This document shows, piece by piece, positions 25,421 through 34,528 of a DNA stretch of 64,000 nucleotides. Each line of letters begins with the position of its first letter. The first letter of the stretch is position 1. The stretch covers positions 2,046,001 through 2,110,000 of the forward strand of contig NC_022438.1 in assembly GCF_000470775.1 (NCBI RefSeq), read 5' to 3'. A model generated the notes under the pieces. It had not been told where the DNA came from. It was given only the letters and a program-made list of their open reading frames with translations, and made no database searches. Source of the DNA: Leifsonia xyli subsp. cynodontis DSM 46306 (GTDB lineage Bacteria; Actinomycetota; Actinomycetes; Actinomycetales; Microbacteriaceae). The translations under genes and the position numbers were made by a program.

Positions 25421-28101
25421 TGGCCTCCGCCGATCTGGAACGAGTAGATGGTCTGCCAGCTCGCCCCCGACGGCACCGTCAGGTGGAAGGGCGGGTAGGC
25501 GGCGGCTTCGTCCAGCGCCGCCGAGAATTGGGCCTGTCCGAGCAAGATGCCCGCGATGTCCTCAGCGCGGATGTTCGCGTAGCCGGCCGCGTTCTGGGAA
25601 GCGAGCGCGAGCTGGAAATCGGCGGTGTCCGATTTGGCCGCGCTGGCCGACATCGCCCCCAGCAGCCCGGCCCCGCCCGACGACCGGTCGCCGAGGTCGA
25701 GCAGGACGCCCTGGAGCAAGGCGGTCGCCGACACGACATCCAGCGCGGAAGCGGTGGTGCTGCGAGCGATGCCGTCGAGGGCCTCCGCCGTCCGCTCGCT
25801 GAGCGCGGCCGTCGCCTTCGCGTCGGTCTCGGCGAGCTTGCGCTTCTGCTGGTCGATCATCCGGCCGGACTCGTCGAGCACGCGATCGGAGGTCGAGGTC
25901 AGCCCGGCGATCGTGCGGTCGTACGAGTCGGTCAGCGCCTCACGGCTGAGGCGGCCCTGCTCAGAGACCACCCGGATCTGATCGCTCACGGTCTCCGCGA
26001 CCCGGCTGTTCGTGTCGTCGGCGGCGTCCTGGAAGGCCTCGGCGATGGCCGCCGCGAGGGTGTCCTGCTGCTGAGAGACGGCGAGGAGGTCACCGCGCAG
26101 AGTGTCCGCGTCCGTTCGGACGGCGCTCGCCTGCGCGTCGGCCAGATCCAGCGCTGCCAGCAGCTTCCCCCGCTGGTCGGCGTCGGTCGACTGCGCGGCC
26201 GTCAGAGCCTTCTGCGCGGCCTTCAGCGCAGCCCGCACCCGGCCGAGGGCCGAGTTCGCGTCGTCGGGGTCGGTCGCCTTGTGGACCGTCGTCCACGCCG
26301 TGGCCTGGGCGTCCAGCCGCGCGTCGAGGGCCGCGGAATAGCCGGCCGGAGCCGTCAACGACGTGACGCCGTCACAGGCGGTGCCGGTGAGGTAGGACCG
26401 GAGTTCGTCGCGCTGAGCGGCGTCGAGAACCCCGTCGGCCTCGGGGATCTGACAGAGGGCCGCCGCCAGGGCCGCGTTCTGGGCGAGGATCGAGCCGGGC
26501 TCCCCCGCGCCTCCGAGCTCGGCGAGCTGGGCGCCGGCCACGGCGTGCAGGGTATCGAATGCTTCGAGCCCCACGATGGCGTCGTCGAGCCGGTCGGAGA
26601 CCGCGGCGAGAACAGCGGGCGTCGGGATGGTCTCTCGCAGGGTGCCCAACCGCGCGATCACCGTGTCGATGTCGTCGGAGACCGTCCCATAGTGCGACAC
26701 CGCATCGTGGACGAATTTCGAGTCGAGCGAGCCGATCAGCTCCTGGCCGCGGGCGACGAGCTGGATCATCGTCTGGGTCGCCGTGACACCGGCGTCGTAC
26801 AGCGCACAGGTCGCCGACGGCTCGGCGCAGGCGGCGTCAGCGGGTTCCTCCGGCCCGACCGTCCGCTGAAGGTCGGCGACGATCCGGTCCCGGCAGCCCT
26901 CGTTGGCCTGCGCATAGGCGTCAAGCTGCCCTGCGAGCTGGAGGAGGCTGGAGTACATGGTGCTTCCCGCCTCCGGTGTGCTCACGGTCGCCGCGCAGCC
27001 GTCGCCCTCCAGGAGGGACGGCGGGGTTCCCCAGGTGTCGCCGAGCATCGCGACCATCGAGTCGACGGTGCTGCGCAGTTGCGCGGACATGGCGCTCTCG
27101 GTGCTGCTCACCGAGGAGTGGAGATCCCGCTGCAGCCCCGTCAGCTGCTCGCCGAGGGAGCGCATGCTCGCGGTGAGCGACTCGCTGCTGCCACGAAGGT
27201 CCTGCGCCGTTCGCACGCCCAGCGTCTTGGCCGTGTCGTCGAGATTGTCCCGCACCTCGGTGATGGTCACGCCGGCCCGGCTGAGGATCGCGTTGACGTC
27301 GGCGATGACGGTGATAGTGCGCTGCTGCAGGCCCAGCGCTGAGGTGGGGCTGGTGTCGAACGCCGATCCGAGGACACCCTCGAAGGAGAGATCGGTGTGG
27401 ATGCCCGGTTGCAGGGCGAGGTCGATGCGGGGCACGGCGAAGTCCTTGACATCGGCCGCGAGGGAGAACCGGGCTGTCGCGCCGGTCTGCGGCGGAGCGA
27501 GGATCGACGCCCACTGCCCCACCGCGTCCCCGACGGGGCTGGAGCTGACGACACCGTTGGTCGTTCCGTTGTCGTCGCCGCCGACGATCACGACGGAGGG
27601 GCCGGTGGTGCCCAGGGTGGTCGAGGCCACGATGCTGAGCGGGGCGCCGACGAGCGCCGGTGCGGTGCGCTTGGACCCGGCGACGTCGTAGAAGACGGTC
27701 CGGGGAGCGACGGTCAGGTTCTCGACGGCGACACTGAGTTCGAGACGGCCGGTGTAGCCCTTCAGGTCGGAGAGATCGGAGCCGGATCTCTTGTCGGTGC
27801 GGTACTGGGTGATCACCCGGACCGGGAGGTCGTCGACGACCTCCTCCGCCCGGTAAGACGTCTCGGTGCTCGTCGTCTCTTTGGACTCGGCATCGAGGTA
27901 GACCGCTTTGCCGTCGATGGCCCGCACAGAACCGTCCGACGTGAGAGCGACGTGGACGGACTGAAGCACCCGCGAGGACGAATCGGGCGTGCCCGCCGTC
28001 GGCGCGCATCCCGCGAGCAGCGCCAGCAGGGCGGCTCCGCCCAGACCGGCGAACGTCCGGTGACGGAAGCGTGCGCTGCGAGAGCGCGCAGAGAAGCTCA
28101 A
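25417..28101 (-). CDS. 894-residue coiled-coil surface lipoprotein in the T7SS locus
   Basis: The signal peptide ends in LLAGC with Cys at 32. Residues about 35-250 are beta-rich (ENLTVAPRTVFYDVAG, VVIVGGDDNGTTNGVV). From about 260 to 860 the protein is almost wholly helical, with long heptad stretches such as SSESLTASMRSLGEQLTGLQ and a few cysteines (CRDRIV, CAEPSATC). No domain family is recognised. Place and shape (a long extracytoplasmic helical rod encoded beside the secretion ATPase) recall EsaA/YueB of type VIIb systems, although those have membrane helices at both ends and this has a lipid anchor. The frame is open throughout. Confidence 0.65.
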   Translation of the reverse strand: MSFSARSRSARFRHRTFAGLGGAALLALLAGCAPTAGTPDSSSRVLQSVHVALTSDGSVRAIDGKAVYLDAESKETTSTETSYRAEEVVDDLPVRVITQYRTDKRSGSDLSDLKGYTGRLELSVAVENLTVAPRTVFYDVAGSKRTAPALVGAPLSIVASTTLGTTGPSVVIVGGDDNGTTNGVVSSSPVGDAVGQWASILAPPQTGATARFSLAADVKDFAVPRIDLALQPGIHTDLSFEGVLGSAFDTSPTSALGLQQRTITVIADVNAILSRAGVTITEVRDNLDDTAKTLGVRTAQDLRGSSESLTASMRSLGEQLTGLQRDLHSSVSSTESAMSAQLRSTVDSMVAMLGDTWGTPPSLLEGDGCAATVSTPEAGSTMYSSLLQLAGQLDAYAQANEGCRDRIVADLQRTVGPEEPADAACAEPSATCALYDAGVTATQTMIQLVARGQELIGSLDSKFVHDAVSHYGTVSDDIDTVIARLGTLRETIPTPAVLAAVSDRLDDAIVGLEAFDTLHAVAGAQLAELGGAGEPGSILAQNAALAAALCQIPEADGVLDAAQRDELRSYLTGTACDGVTSLTAPAGYSAALDARLDAQATAWTTVHKATDPDDANSALGRVRAALKAAQKALTAAQSTDADQRGKLLAALDLADAQASAVRTDADTLRGDLLAVSQQQDTLAAAIAEAFQDAADDTNSRVAETVSDQIRVVSEQGRLSREALTDSYDRTIAGLTSTSDRVLDESGRMIDQQKRKLAETDAKATAALSERTAEALDGIARSTTASALDVVSATALLQGVLLDLGDRSSGGAGLLGAMSASAAKSDTADFQLALASQNAAGYANIRAEDIAGILLGQAQFSAALDEAAAYPPFHLTVPSGASWQTIYSFQIGGGQ

Positions 28102-28175
28102 GATCAGGTCCCCCTCGGATGGCGATCGGCGATGCGCGCGGTCTCGGACAGACTCTTATCGCATCAAATGCACAA

Positions 28176-28181
28176 TACAAT
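28176..28181 (+). promoter_or_regulatory. -10 element TACAAT before the kinase gene
   Basis: TACAAT stands 31 bases upstream of the kinase ATG in a short AT-rich island of the divergent region. No good -35 partner was found at the expected distance. Confidence 0.35.
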
Positions 28182-28212
28182 ATGCCAGAAGACGGAGAAG
28201 GAGGGGAAATCG

Positions 28213-30196
28213 ATGGTTCAGCCACGACCGGGCGACGCCCTCGGGGCCGGGTACCGCCTCGTGCAGCATGTCGGCGCGGGAGCGGCGGGGGATGTCTGGC
28301 TCGCAGAGACGACGGCCGACGGCCCCCGCTTCGCCGCGAAGATCCTGAAGCCGGAGCACACCAAGGACCCGACGCTCGTGGAGCGGTTCATCCGGGAGCG
28401 GTCGGTGCTGATCGGGCTCCGGCACCCGGGCATCGTCGCCGTCCGCGATCTCGTGGTGGAGGGCGAGACCCTCGCCATCGTCATGGATCACATCCCCGGC
28501 GGCTCACTGCGCGACGCCCTGAGCGAGTCGAAGACGCTCCCCGCGGCGGATGCCCTGACGGTGACGTCCGAGGTCTTCGACGCGCTCGCCGCCGCGCACG
28601 AGCAGGGGGTCGCGCACCGCGACATCAAGCCGGACAATGTGCTCCTCACCGAGCCGTGGCAGCCCGGCGCCCGCGATGTCGTGCGGGTGACGGACTTCGG
28701 GATCGCCTCGGTGGTGGATGAGCGCACGCGGCAGACGACCGGACTGCTCGGCACACCGCTCTACATGTCGCCGGAGCTGATCAGCCGCGGACGCTCGAGC
28801 GGCGCGTCGGATGTCTACTCGGCCGGCATCCTGCTCTACGAGCTGCTCGCGGGGCGCACCCTGTTCGTCGGGGCCGGCACCGACTTCACGATCGCCTACC
28901 GGCATGTGTCGGCGCTCCCGCCCCGGCTGGCCGTGCCCGACGATCTGTGGGCACTTGCTGGACACCCTGCTCGCGAAGGACCCGGAGGCGCGCCCCAGCG
29001 CTTCCGAGGCCGCCCGAACGGCGCGGAGGCTCGCGACCGCGCACTCCGCTCTCCCGGCGCTCGAACCAGCCGACGACCTGCCCGAACCGGTCGAAGTGGA
29101 GCGGCCGGCGACGATGCTGCGCGGCGAGCTGCTGCGACCCGACGAACCGGCCGCGGCCACTGCGTCCACCCTGTCCGGCGAGCGGCCGGACCTCGGCGAG
29201 GCGGGACAGCGGACCGTCGTGCGCGCCCTGGCCCGGCCCCTGGTTCCCTCGACGCCGACGGCGGAAGCGGGCGAGTCGCCGCCCTCGCAGCGCGGCCGGC
29301 TGCCCGAGTGGCTGACCAAGCGCACGGTGGCGCTCGGCGCAGCTGGAATCGTCCTGCTGATCGGGCTGGGGGCCGGTGCCGTCCTGCTGTTCCCGGGGGG
29401 ATCGGAGAAGGCGGAGCCGGTCGCCTCCGATTCGGCGGTGACCGCGAACCAGCAGGACCAGGCCCGCCCGACCGGGCTCTCGACCGCCCGCTCGGCGGCC
29501 TACGACCCGGCATCGAAACGCATCGTCATGGAGATCGTCTACTCGGCACAGAAGTCCGACCTCTCCGGCGAACTGCTCGAAGTCCTCCCCGCTCTGGGCA
29601 CGAAGACCTGTCCCCCCGTCGCCTGGACGGGCGCGACCGCGACACGGCACGCGGCTTCCACGACGGGGATGACCGTCTCCTGCGGGTGGCGTCTGGCCGA
29701 TGTGCGGGTCCCGCGCGACGGCCGGACGACCGTGAAAGCGTCCCTGCCGGGCACGGTCGCGGATGCCGCCGCCCTGCACGCCTGGCTCGACGAGGCGGCG
29801 ACGGCGACGAACACGGCCGTCTCGGACCCACAGGTGAGGGGGACGGCCTACCCGGCCCAACGGCTCAAGGGGATCAGCGTCACGACACCCGCGAGGACCG
29901 TCAGCCAATCGCCCCTGCCGATCACGCTGCTCCCGGTGTGGCCGAGCGGAACGGACACCCTCAACCCGCTCTACCAGAGCCCCTCCGCGGGCTCGCCCTC
30001 CCAGCTCCTTCAGGACATCGCCGGGGGCGAGAGCAACGTCCGGTTCTCCGACAGCTGCGGCGGCGCGGTCGCGGTGTCGTCGGACGGGCTCACGATGACC
30101 GCGCTCTCGATCACCCCCGAGTGCCGGCTCCGGGCGTCCGTCGGCAACTTCACCGACCTCGAGAGCACACCTTTCAGCGTCACGACCCGCGACTGA
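28213..30196 (+). pseudogene. Transmembrane Ser/Thr protein kinase, frameshifted after the kinase core
   Basis: It starts at an ATG with AAGGAGGGG seven bases upstream. The kinase domain (about 10-250) has a glycine loop, the lysine in FAAKILK, catalytic HRDIKPDNVLL, DFG in VTDFGIAS, and GTPLYMSPE. At the GGG of 28949-28951 one extra base shifts the frame. The next frame continues HLLDTLLAKDPEARPSASEA, a proline-rich linker, one membrane helix (ALGAAGIVLLIGLGAGAVLL) and an outer domain of about 250 residues with four cysteines and no PASTA repeats. It is divergent from the secretion operon. EssB/YukC of type VIIb systems is a pseudokinase with the same order of parts. Confidence 0.8.
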
Positions 30197-30304
30197 GCAC
30201 CCGTGAGTCCTGGTTGGGAGAGCGCGTTTCGGTGAGCGCCCTGCGCCGCGGGTGTAGCGGCCTGGACTGCCTGGCGAATGCTTGAGGAACTGAAGCGTAT
30301 CGGG

Positions 30305-30955
30305 TTAAGCACTGTGCGTCACCGCCGTTGGCTCGCCCGCTGCCGCGGGCACCCGTTCGCGGTGTTTGCGGCGGGCGCTGGAGGCCAGCACGAAAGCGGC
30401 GAGCCCAGCGAAGAGCATGCCGCCACGCACGAACATGTTCTGGCTCACGGAGAACAGATACGCCGCGGTCCCCGTCAACCGGATTCCGGTCGGACGTCCG
30501 CTGAGGAGCGAGGGCGTCACCGTGCCCGGGTCGGGCAGGGCATTGCCATCGCCCTTGGTGACGAACCGTTCCCCCGGCTTCACCTGGAGGATGCGGTGGA
30601 CGTAGGGGCCCAGTCGCAGCGACGAGCCGCTGTAGTGCGCCACGGCGCGTGCCGGGTCGACCACGACGATGTTCCCCGCGTGCAGAGCGGAGGCGTCGAT
30701 GGTGTGGCTGACCAGCAGGATGTCTCCGCGCTGGTAGGTGGGGACCATGGAGGTCCCGTTGACCGTCACGTAGTACCCGTTGGTGCTGACAGTGGCGAGG
30801 AAGGGCAGGGCGAGCAGTGCGATGATCGCACCGCCGACGATGTTGAGGGCGATTCTCACGGGTTTCCTTAGGCCGGATTTCCTGAGGGAGAGGGACACGG
30901 GTTCGGAGAACGGCCATGACGCGGCGCCACCACCGAGGAGACGACGCCACGCCAC
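30305..30955 (-). CDS. Signal peptidase I, SipW/S26B type
   Basis: A 216-residue membrane peptidase. The catalytic Ser lies in VTVNGTSMVPTYQRGD, and the second motif is YVHRILQ followed by VTKGDGNALPDPG. A His in place of the usual Lys marks the SipW/eukaryotic-type S26B group. Membrane helices flank the catalytic region (about 33-55 and near 175-195). The start is taken as the GTG at 30955, behind AAGG and only 10 bases after the stop of the TasA-like gene. SipW-type enzymes process TasA-like proteins, which fits this neighbour. Confidence 0.82.
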   Translation of the reverse strand: MAWRRLLGGGAASWPFSEPVSLSLRKSGLRKPVRIALNIVGGAIIALLALPFLATVSTNGYYVTVNGTSMVPTYQRGDILLVSHTIDASALHAGNIVVVDPARAVAHYSGSSLRLGPYVHRILQVKPGERFVTKGDGNALPDPGTVTPSLLSGRPTGIRLTGTAAYLFSVSQNMFVRGGMLFAGLAAFVLASSARRKHRERVPAAAGEPTAVTHSA

Positions 30956-30965
30956 AAACCGGACC

Positions 30966-31577
30966 TTACTTGTTGGGGTTCATCGAGTAGGTGACGTTGA
31001 AGTCAGCGATCGCATCGATCGCCTGAGCGGGCGCCGGGTCGGTGCCATCCCAGGTGACCGTCACCGTGACGGTGTCGGATTTGCCCGAACCGAGTGTGAT
31101 GCCCGCCTCTTTCTTCAGCGCCTTGGCCAGAGCGATCGGGTTGGCGATCGTGCCGCCGTCGCCGGTGATCGGGGGAAGCACGCCCGTGGAGAGCGCATAG
31201 GCGATCTTCAGGTGCTCACCCACTTCCTTCGGAAGCGGTTTATCCGCGTTCGTCATCGCGAAGATACCGTCGAAGGTGGCCGACTCCGTCGTGGAGGCGT
31301 TGGCCGCGGTCCACGTCTCCCTCGCCGTGTTCGTGGTGGTGTTGAAGTGGGCGTCGAAGGCCGTACCGGTGAAGGTGAAGCCCGCTGTCGCGGCATCCTT
31401 GATGAACTGGTTGTTCGTGATAGCGGTCTGGGACGTGGCGATGGCCCCCACGCCGGTGAGCGCGACGGCGGCGACGGCGGCGGTGGTGAGTGCGACCACC
31501 CGCTTGCGCCCCTCGAACAGCGACTTCAAGCTGCGTTTGCCGTTCGAGGTCGGGTCTGTTGGGTGTGTCTTCATCAT
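30966..31577 (-). CDS. TasA/CalY-like exported protein (SipW-type signal)
   Basis: A 203-residue protein with a long basic N-region and the hydrophobic segment VVALTTAAVAAVALTGVGAIAT, then AITNNQFIKDAATAGFTF. This is the pattern of alternate-signal-mediated exported proteins of the TasA/CalY family, made of a beta-rich domain with a Thr/Asn-rich surface. The gene is followed immediately by the SipW-type peptidase, a pairing known from Bacillus biofilm fibres. It likely forms surface fibres or a sheath. A tandem ATG at 31577/31574 leaves the exact start open. Confidence 0.75.
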   Translation of the reverse strand: MMKTHPTDPTSNGKRSLKSLFEGRKRVVALTTAAVAAVALTGVGAIATSQTAITNNQFIKDAATAGFTFTGTAFDAHFNTTTNTARETWTAANASTTESATFDGIFAMTNADKPLPKEVGEHLKIAYALSTGVLPPITGDGGTIANPIALAKALKKEAGITLGSGKSDTVTVTVTWDGTDPAPAQAIDAIADFNVTYSMNPNK

Positions 31578-31820
31578 GTCGTTGTTCTTTCTTGTTGGTT
31601 CTGCGTGGGGGGCAGCAACACCGTTCAGGGGCTGCCGGAGATCTTTATGTACCGTCTCAGTGTTTCGTCGGGTGGTCCTCGACTCGCCTGGTCGATCACC
31701 GTCATGGGCGGGGACCCCCTCGGTCCCTCTCCCGCGTTCCGGCGCTCCGCCGTCGATGGGGTGACGCTGGCTGAGGCGACAGCGCGGGGCGCGACAATGT
31801 GGGGTCGGCCGGCCGCCGAC

Positions 31821-32268
31821 GAGCTGCCCGTACCCGTTTTCTCGCCAGGGCCGAACGGTTCCGTCGGAGGCGCGGACGAGGGCGTGGTCTTTGACGCCGG
31901 CGAGGACGGCGATGGTCTCCCCCGCGGGTGTCTGCACCTGCACAGGGGTGGTGAAGCTTACGGAGCTGCTGGCGTTGCCGAGTTCACCGCAATAGCCGTA
32001 TCCCCGGGTCCAGACGGTGCCTTCAGCGGCGAGGGCGAAGCTGCGGGCTGCACCGGTGGCGAGGGCGGCCGTGTGAGGTTGAGTACGATACGGGTTCCGC
32101 CGGGGGGGAGGGAGAGAGAGCAGAAGTTGCTGACGTTCCAGCTCTCGCCGGTGTTGCTGCTGGTGGCGGTGTCGCTGGCTCCGGAGACCGCTACGGGCGA
32201 TGCGGCGACAGCGAGCGCACCGAGGGCACCGAGGCGAACGGCCCACCGTGAGGGTTCTCCCCCATCAC
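31821..32268 (-). pseudogene. RCC1-repeat exported protein, remnant
   Basis: A core of about 85 residues at 31821-32075 has RCC1-type repeat sequence: ALATGAARSFALAAEGTVWTRG, YCGELGNASSS, then KDHALVRASDGTVRPW and ENGYGQL. Upstream, in a different frame, lies a likely signal peptide (WAVRLGALGALAVAASPVAVSG) and a short mature start (TGESWNVSNFCSL). A frameshift in the C run near 32100 separates them, and the repeats stop early at about 31821. RCC1 proteins form seven-blade propellers, so one or two repeats cannot fold. It lies upstream of the TasA-like gene. Confidence 0.6.
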
Positions 32269-32428
32269 CACCGCCGGGGGGTAAAGAGCGTCTGCATTGT
32301 CTTGTTCTTTTAGAGGTTCAGGGCGTTGAGAGGCAGAGCGTGTGGATCGGGGAAGTTCAGAGGCAATGGTTGAACCGAGTGCCGGGTCTGAGTGCTCTGG
32401 TCACCCGTGAATCGCAGGATCTTCGAGT

Positions 32429-32788
32429 GTGGCGAACCGTGGTCGCGACTGGTTCGAGCATCACGCTGTCCAAGTCGCCGCCGGCATCGTTGCGGAATCA
32501 ACCAGTGCCGAAGCGACCGAGAACGCCAAGACCGCTCAGGAGACCGTGAGCCTGACAGTGATCGGGGTCCCTCGCGTGTTGGCACACAGGTCCGATCGGG
32601 CGGCACGGATCAGCTACGCGGCTGCTGAGCTGGCCGAGCAGCACCGGCGTCTCGATGCCGATGACGACGCACGGAACAAGGGCGCCACGTCTCGGTCGGA
32701 GACATCACGTGCTGGTCAGCCGGTGCGCGGCCGGACCCCCGAGGACCCCTGCATCTCGCGGAAGCCCGAGCGCGCCGAGGACGGGCTC
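32429..32788 (+). pseudogene. Unrecognised gene remnant
   Basis: The plus-strand frame from a GTG at 32429 encodes natural-looking sequence for about 120 residues (DWFEHHAVQVAAGIVAES, VSLTVIGVPRVLAHRSD, then ISYAAAELAEQHRRLDADDD) and then runs into the antisense of the thiamine-binding gene. It has no recognised family. It is probably the 5' part of a gene whose end has been lost. The coding sense here rests only on amino-acid composition. Confidence 0.35.
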
Positions 32789-33103
32789 TTAGCCCGGTGT
32801 GTCCCCGATCGCTTGCTCGAGCCGCTCCAGCTTGCCATCGAGTTCACCCTCGTATCCAGGCCGGATGTCCGCCTTCAGCACGAGCGAAACCCTTGGCCCG
32901 AACGGCATCACTGCCTCGGTCGCACGTTTGACGACGTCCATTACCGTGTCCCAATCCGGTCCCTCGAGTTCCGTGAACATGCTGGTCGTCCTGTTCGGCA
33001 GACCGGACTCGCGGACGACCGTCACCGCGGCGGCGACCGCAGCGTGGACGGATGCGTCCGGACCTTCGCCGCCGCTGGGGGCGACCGAGAATGCGACGAG
33101 CAT
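32789..33103 (-). CDS. Thiamine-binding protein, MTH1187/YqgV family
   Basis: A 104-residue protein of the MTH1187 (DUF77) family, made of one ferredoxin-like domain that binds thiamine or a related small molecule. Matching segments are MLVAFSVAPSG, VVRESGLPNRTTSMFTELEG and VSLVLKADIRPGYEG. The length is normal. It stands alone between two unrelated genes. Confidence 0.85.
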   Translation of the reverse strand: MLVAFSVAPSGGEGPDASVHAAVAAAVTVVRESGLPNRTTSMFTELEGPDWDTVMDVVKRATEAVMPFGPRVSLVLKADIRPGYEGELDGKLERLEQAIGDTPG

Positions 33104-33151
33104 GGGACCTCCTTCGTCCGCTCCCAGTGTAGGAAGCCTCGGGCCGGCAGC

Positions 33152-34501
33152 CTAGCGCGCGGACCGGAGCGCCGAGCCCGGACGCGAACCCGGCACGGCG
33201 CGGAACGGCCACGCCTGCGCCGGCAGCAGGTCGCCCGCGGCTTCGTCGGCGTGCCGCTTGCGCCACAGGGCGGCGATCGTCCAGCCGAGGAGGACAAAAT
33301 AGCCGAGGTTGCGCACCGTCAGCACGCTCACCATCACCGGGTTCGGGTCGATGAGCCCATCGTAGAGGAAGGGATAGAGCACCTGGGTGAGCGCCGCCGT
33401 GATGAGCACGAGGACCGCCGGGGTTTTGAACCCCCGCCCCTGGTAGACGAGCCCGATCACGACCGGTGCGGCCAGCCAGGTGATGTACTGCGGCGACCCG
33501 ACCTTGTTGAAGGCGATGAACGCGGTGACGAGGGCGAGGGCGAGCTCGGGCAGGATGCGCGTGTACGGCGTCCCGCGCCGCAGCGACCGGATGCCGACGA
33601 GCGCGACGACGATCACTGTGACCGCGAGCAGCGGGGTCATCAGCTCGCCCGCGACGGCCGTCCCCTTCCCCGCGACCTGGAACGTGATCAGCTTCGTGTC
33701 GTAGTAGACGAAGGAGCCGGGCAGGCGCAGCGCCGCCTGCCACATCCAGAACGTCGCGACCGGGGCCTCGATCTGGATGCCGCGATCGGTCTGCATGGTG
33801 ATGAAGCTGAGCGCATGCCAGCCCGCGCCGAAGAGGAGAGGGACGGCGAGGATCGCGAGACTGGTCACGACCGCGACGAGGACGATGTGCCAGCGTGTCT
33901 TGAGCGCGACGACGGCGGCGGCGACGATCGCGGCCGGCCACACCTTGATCCAGGTGGCCGCGGTGAGCGCGACCACCGCCGCGCGCTCGTTCAGCGTCAG
34001 CCAGAGCAGTCCGACGATCGCCAGCGCGGCCGAGATCGAGTCCAGCCGGCCGACCGCGATCGGGCCGAGCAGGAGCAGGAAGCCGAGCCACCACCAGGCG
34101 GCCACGATGCGGCGCGGCTCCCGCCCGGCGGTGAGCACGGCGAAGGCGGCGGCATTCACCAGGAGCACCATCGTGAGCCAGCCGCCGACGTAATTGTCGG
34201 TGCCGAGCAGCAGCGGCAGCATGACCGGCACCAGCGCGCCGAAGGGGTACACCCAGTCGGAGTCCACGCCGACGATCTGGGTCCCCTGCGCCGCGAGCTG
34301 CGCCCAGGGCTTGTAGACATGCATGACGTCGCCGAGGCCCTTGCCCTGGTCGAGGGCGAGGGCGCCGAGGACGAGGTGGACGAGCAGGAACGCGATCCAC
34401 AGGGCGAACGGGCTGGCGGCGGCGCGCTGGAGCCCGCCCGAGACGGTTTCCGGGGTCGGCGCTGCGGGCTTCGGCTCCGGTTCCCTGCCCATGACGCTCA
34501 T
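33152..34501 (-). CDS. GT87-like integral membrane mannosyltransferase
   Basis: A 449-residue polytopic membrane protein with about ten helices, of the polyprenyl-phosphate-mannose-dependent alpha-1,2-mannosyltransferase (GT87) group. The first outer loop carries the acidic motif expected for GT-C enzymes (DVMHVYKPWAQL), and later segments include LTAATWIKVWPA and FIAFNKVGSPQYITWL. Such enzymes build arabinomannan-like or lipoglycan side chains at the membrane. A second ATG nine bases in is an alternative start. The frame is intact. Confidence 0.75.
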   Translation of the reverse strand: MSVMGREPEPKPAAPTPETVSGGLQRAAASPFALWIAFLLVHLVLGALALDQGKGLGDVMHVYKPWAQLAAQGTQIVGVDSDWVYPFGALVPVMLPLLLGTDNYVGGWLTMVLLVNAAAFAVLTAGREPRRIVAAWWWLGFLLLLGPIAVGRLDSISAALAIVGLLWLTLNERAAVVALTAATWIKVWPAAIVAAAVVALKTRWHIVLVAVVTSLAILAVPLLFGAGWHALSFITMQTDRGIQIEAPVATFWMWQAALRLPGSFVYYDTKLITFQVAGKGTAVAGELMTPLLAVTVIVVALVGIRSLRRGTPYTRILPELALALVTAFIAFNKVGSPQYITWLAAPVVIGLVYQGRGFKTPAVLVLITAALTQVLYPFLYDGLIDPNPVMVSVLTVRNLGYFVLLGWTIAALWRKRHADEAAGDLLPAQAWPFRAVPGSRPGSALRSAR

Positions 34502-34528
34502 CCTAGAGGATGGCGTTCCGTGCGCCGC

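Noticed and set aside
31578..31820. Coding sequence in the gap before the TasA-like gene
   Set aside because: No frame shows coding character here; it probably holds the promoter and the lost end of the RCC1 gene.
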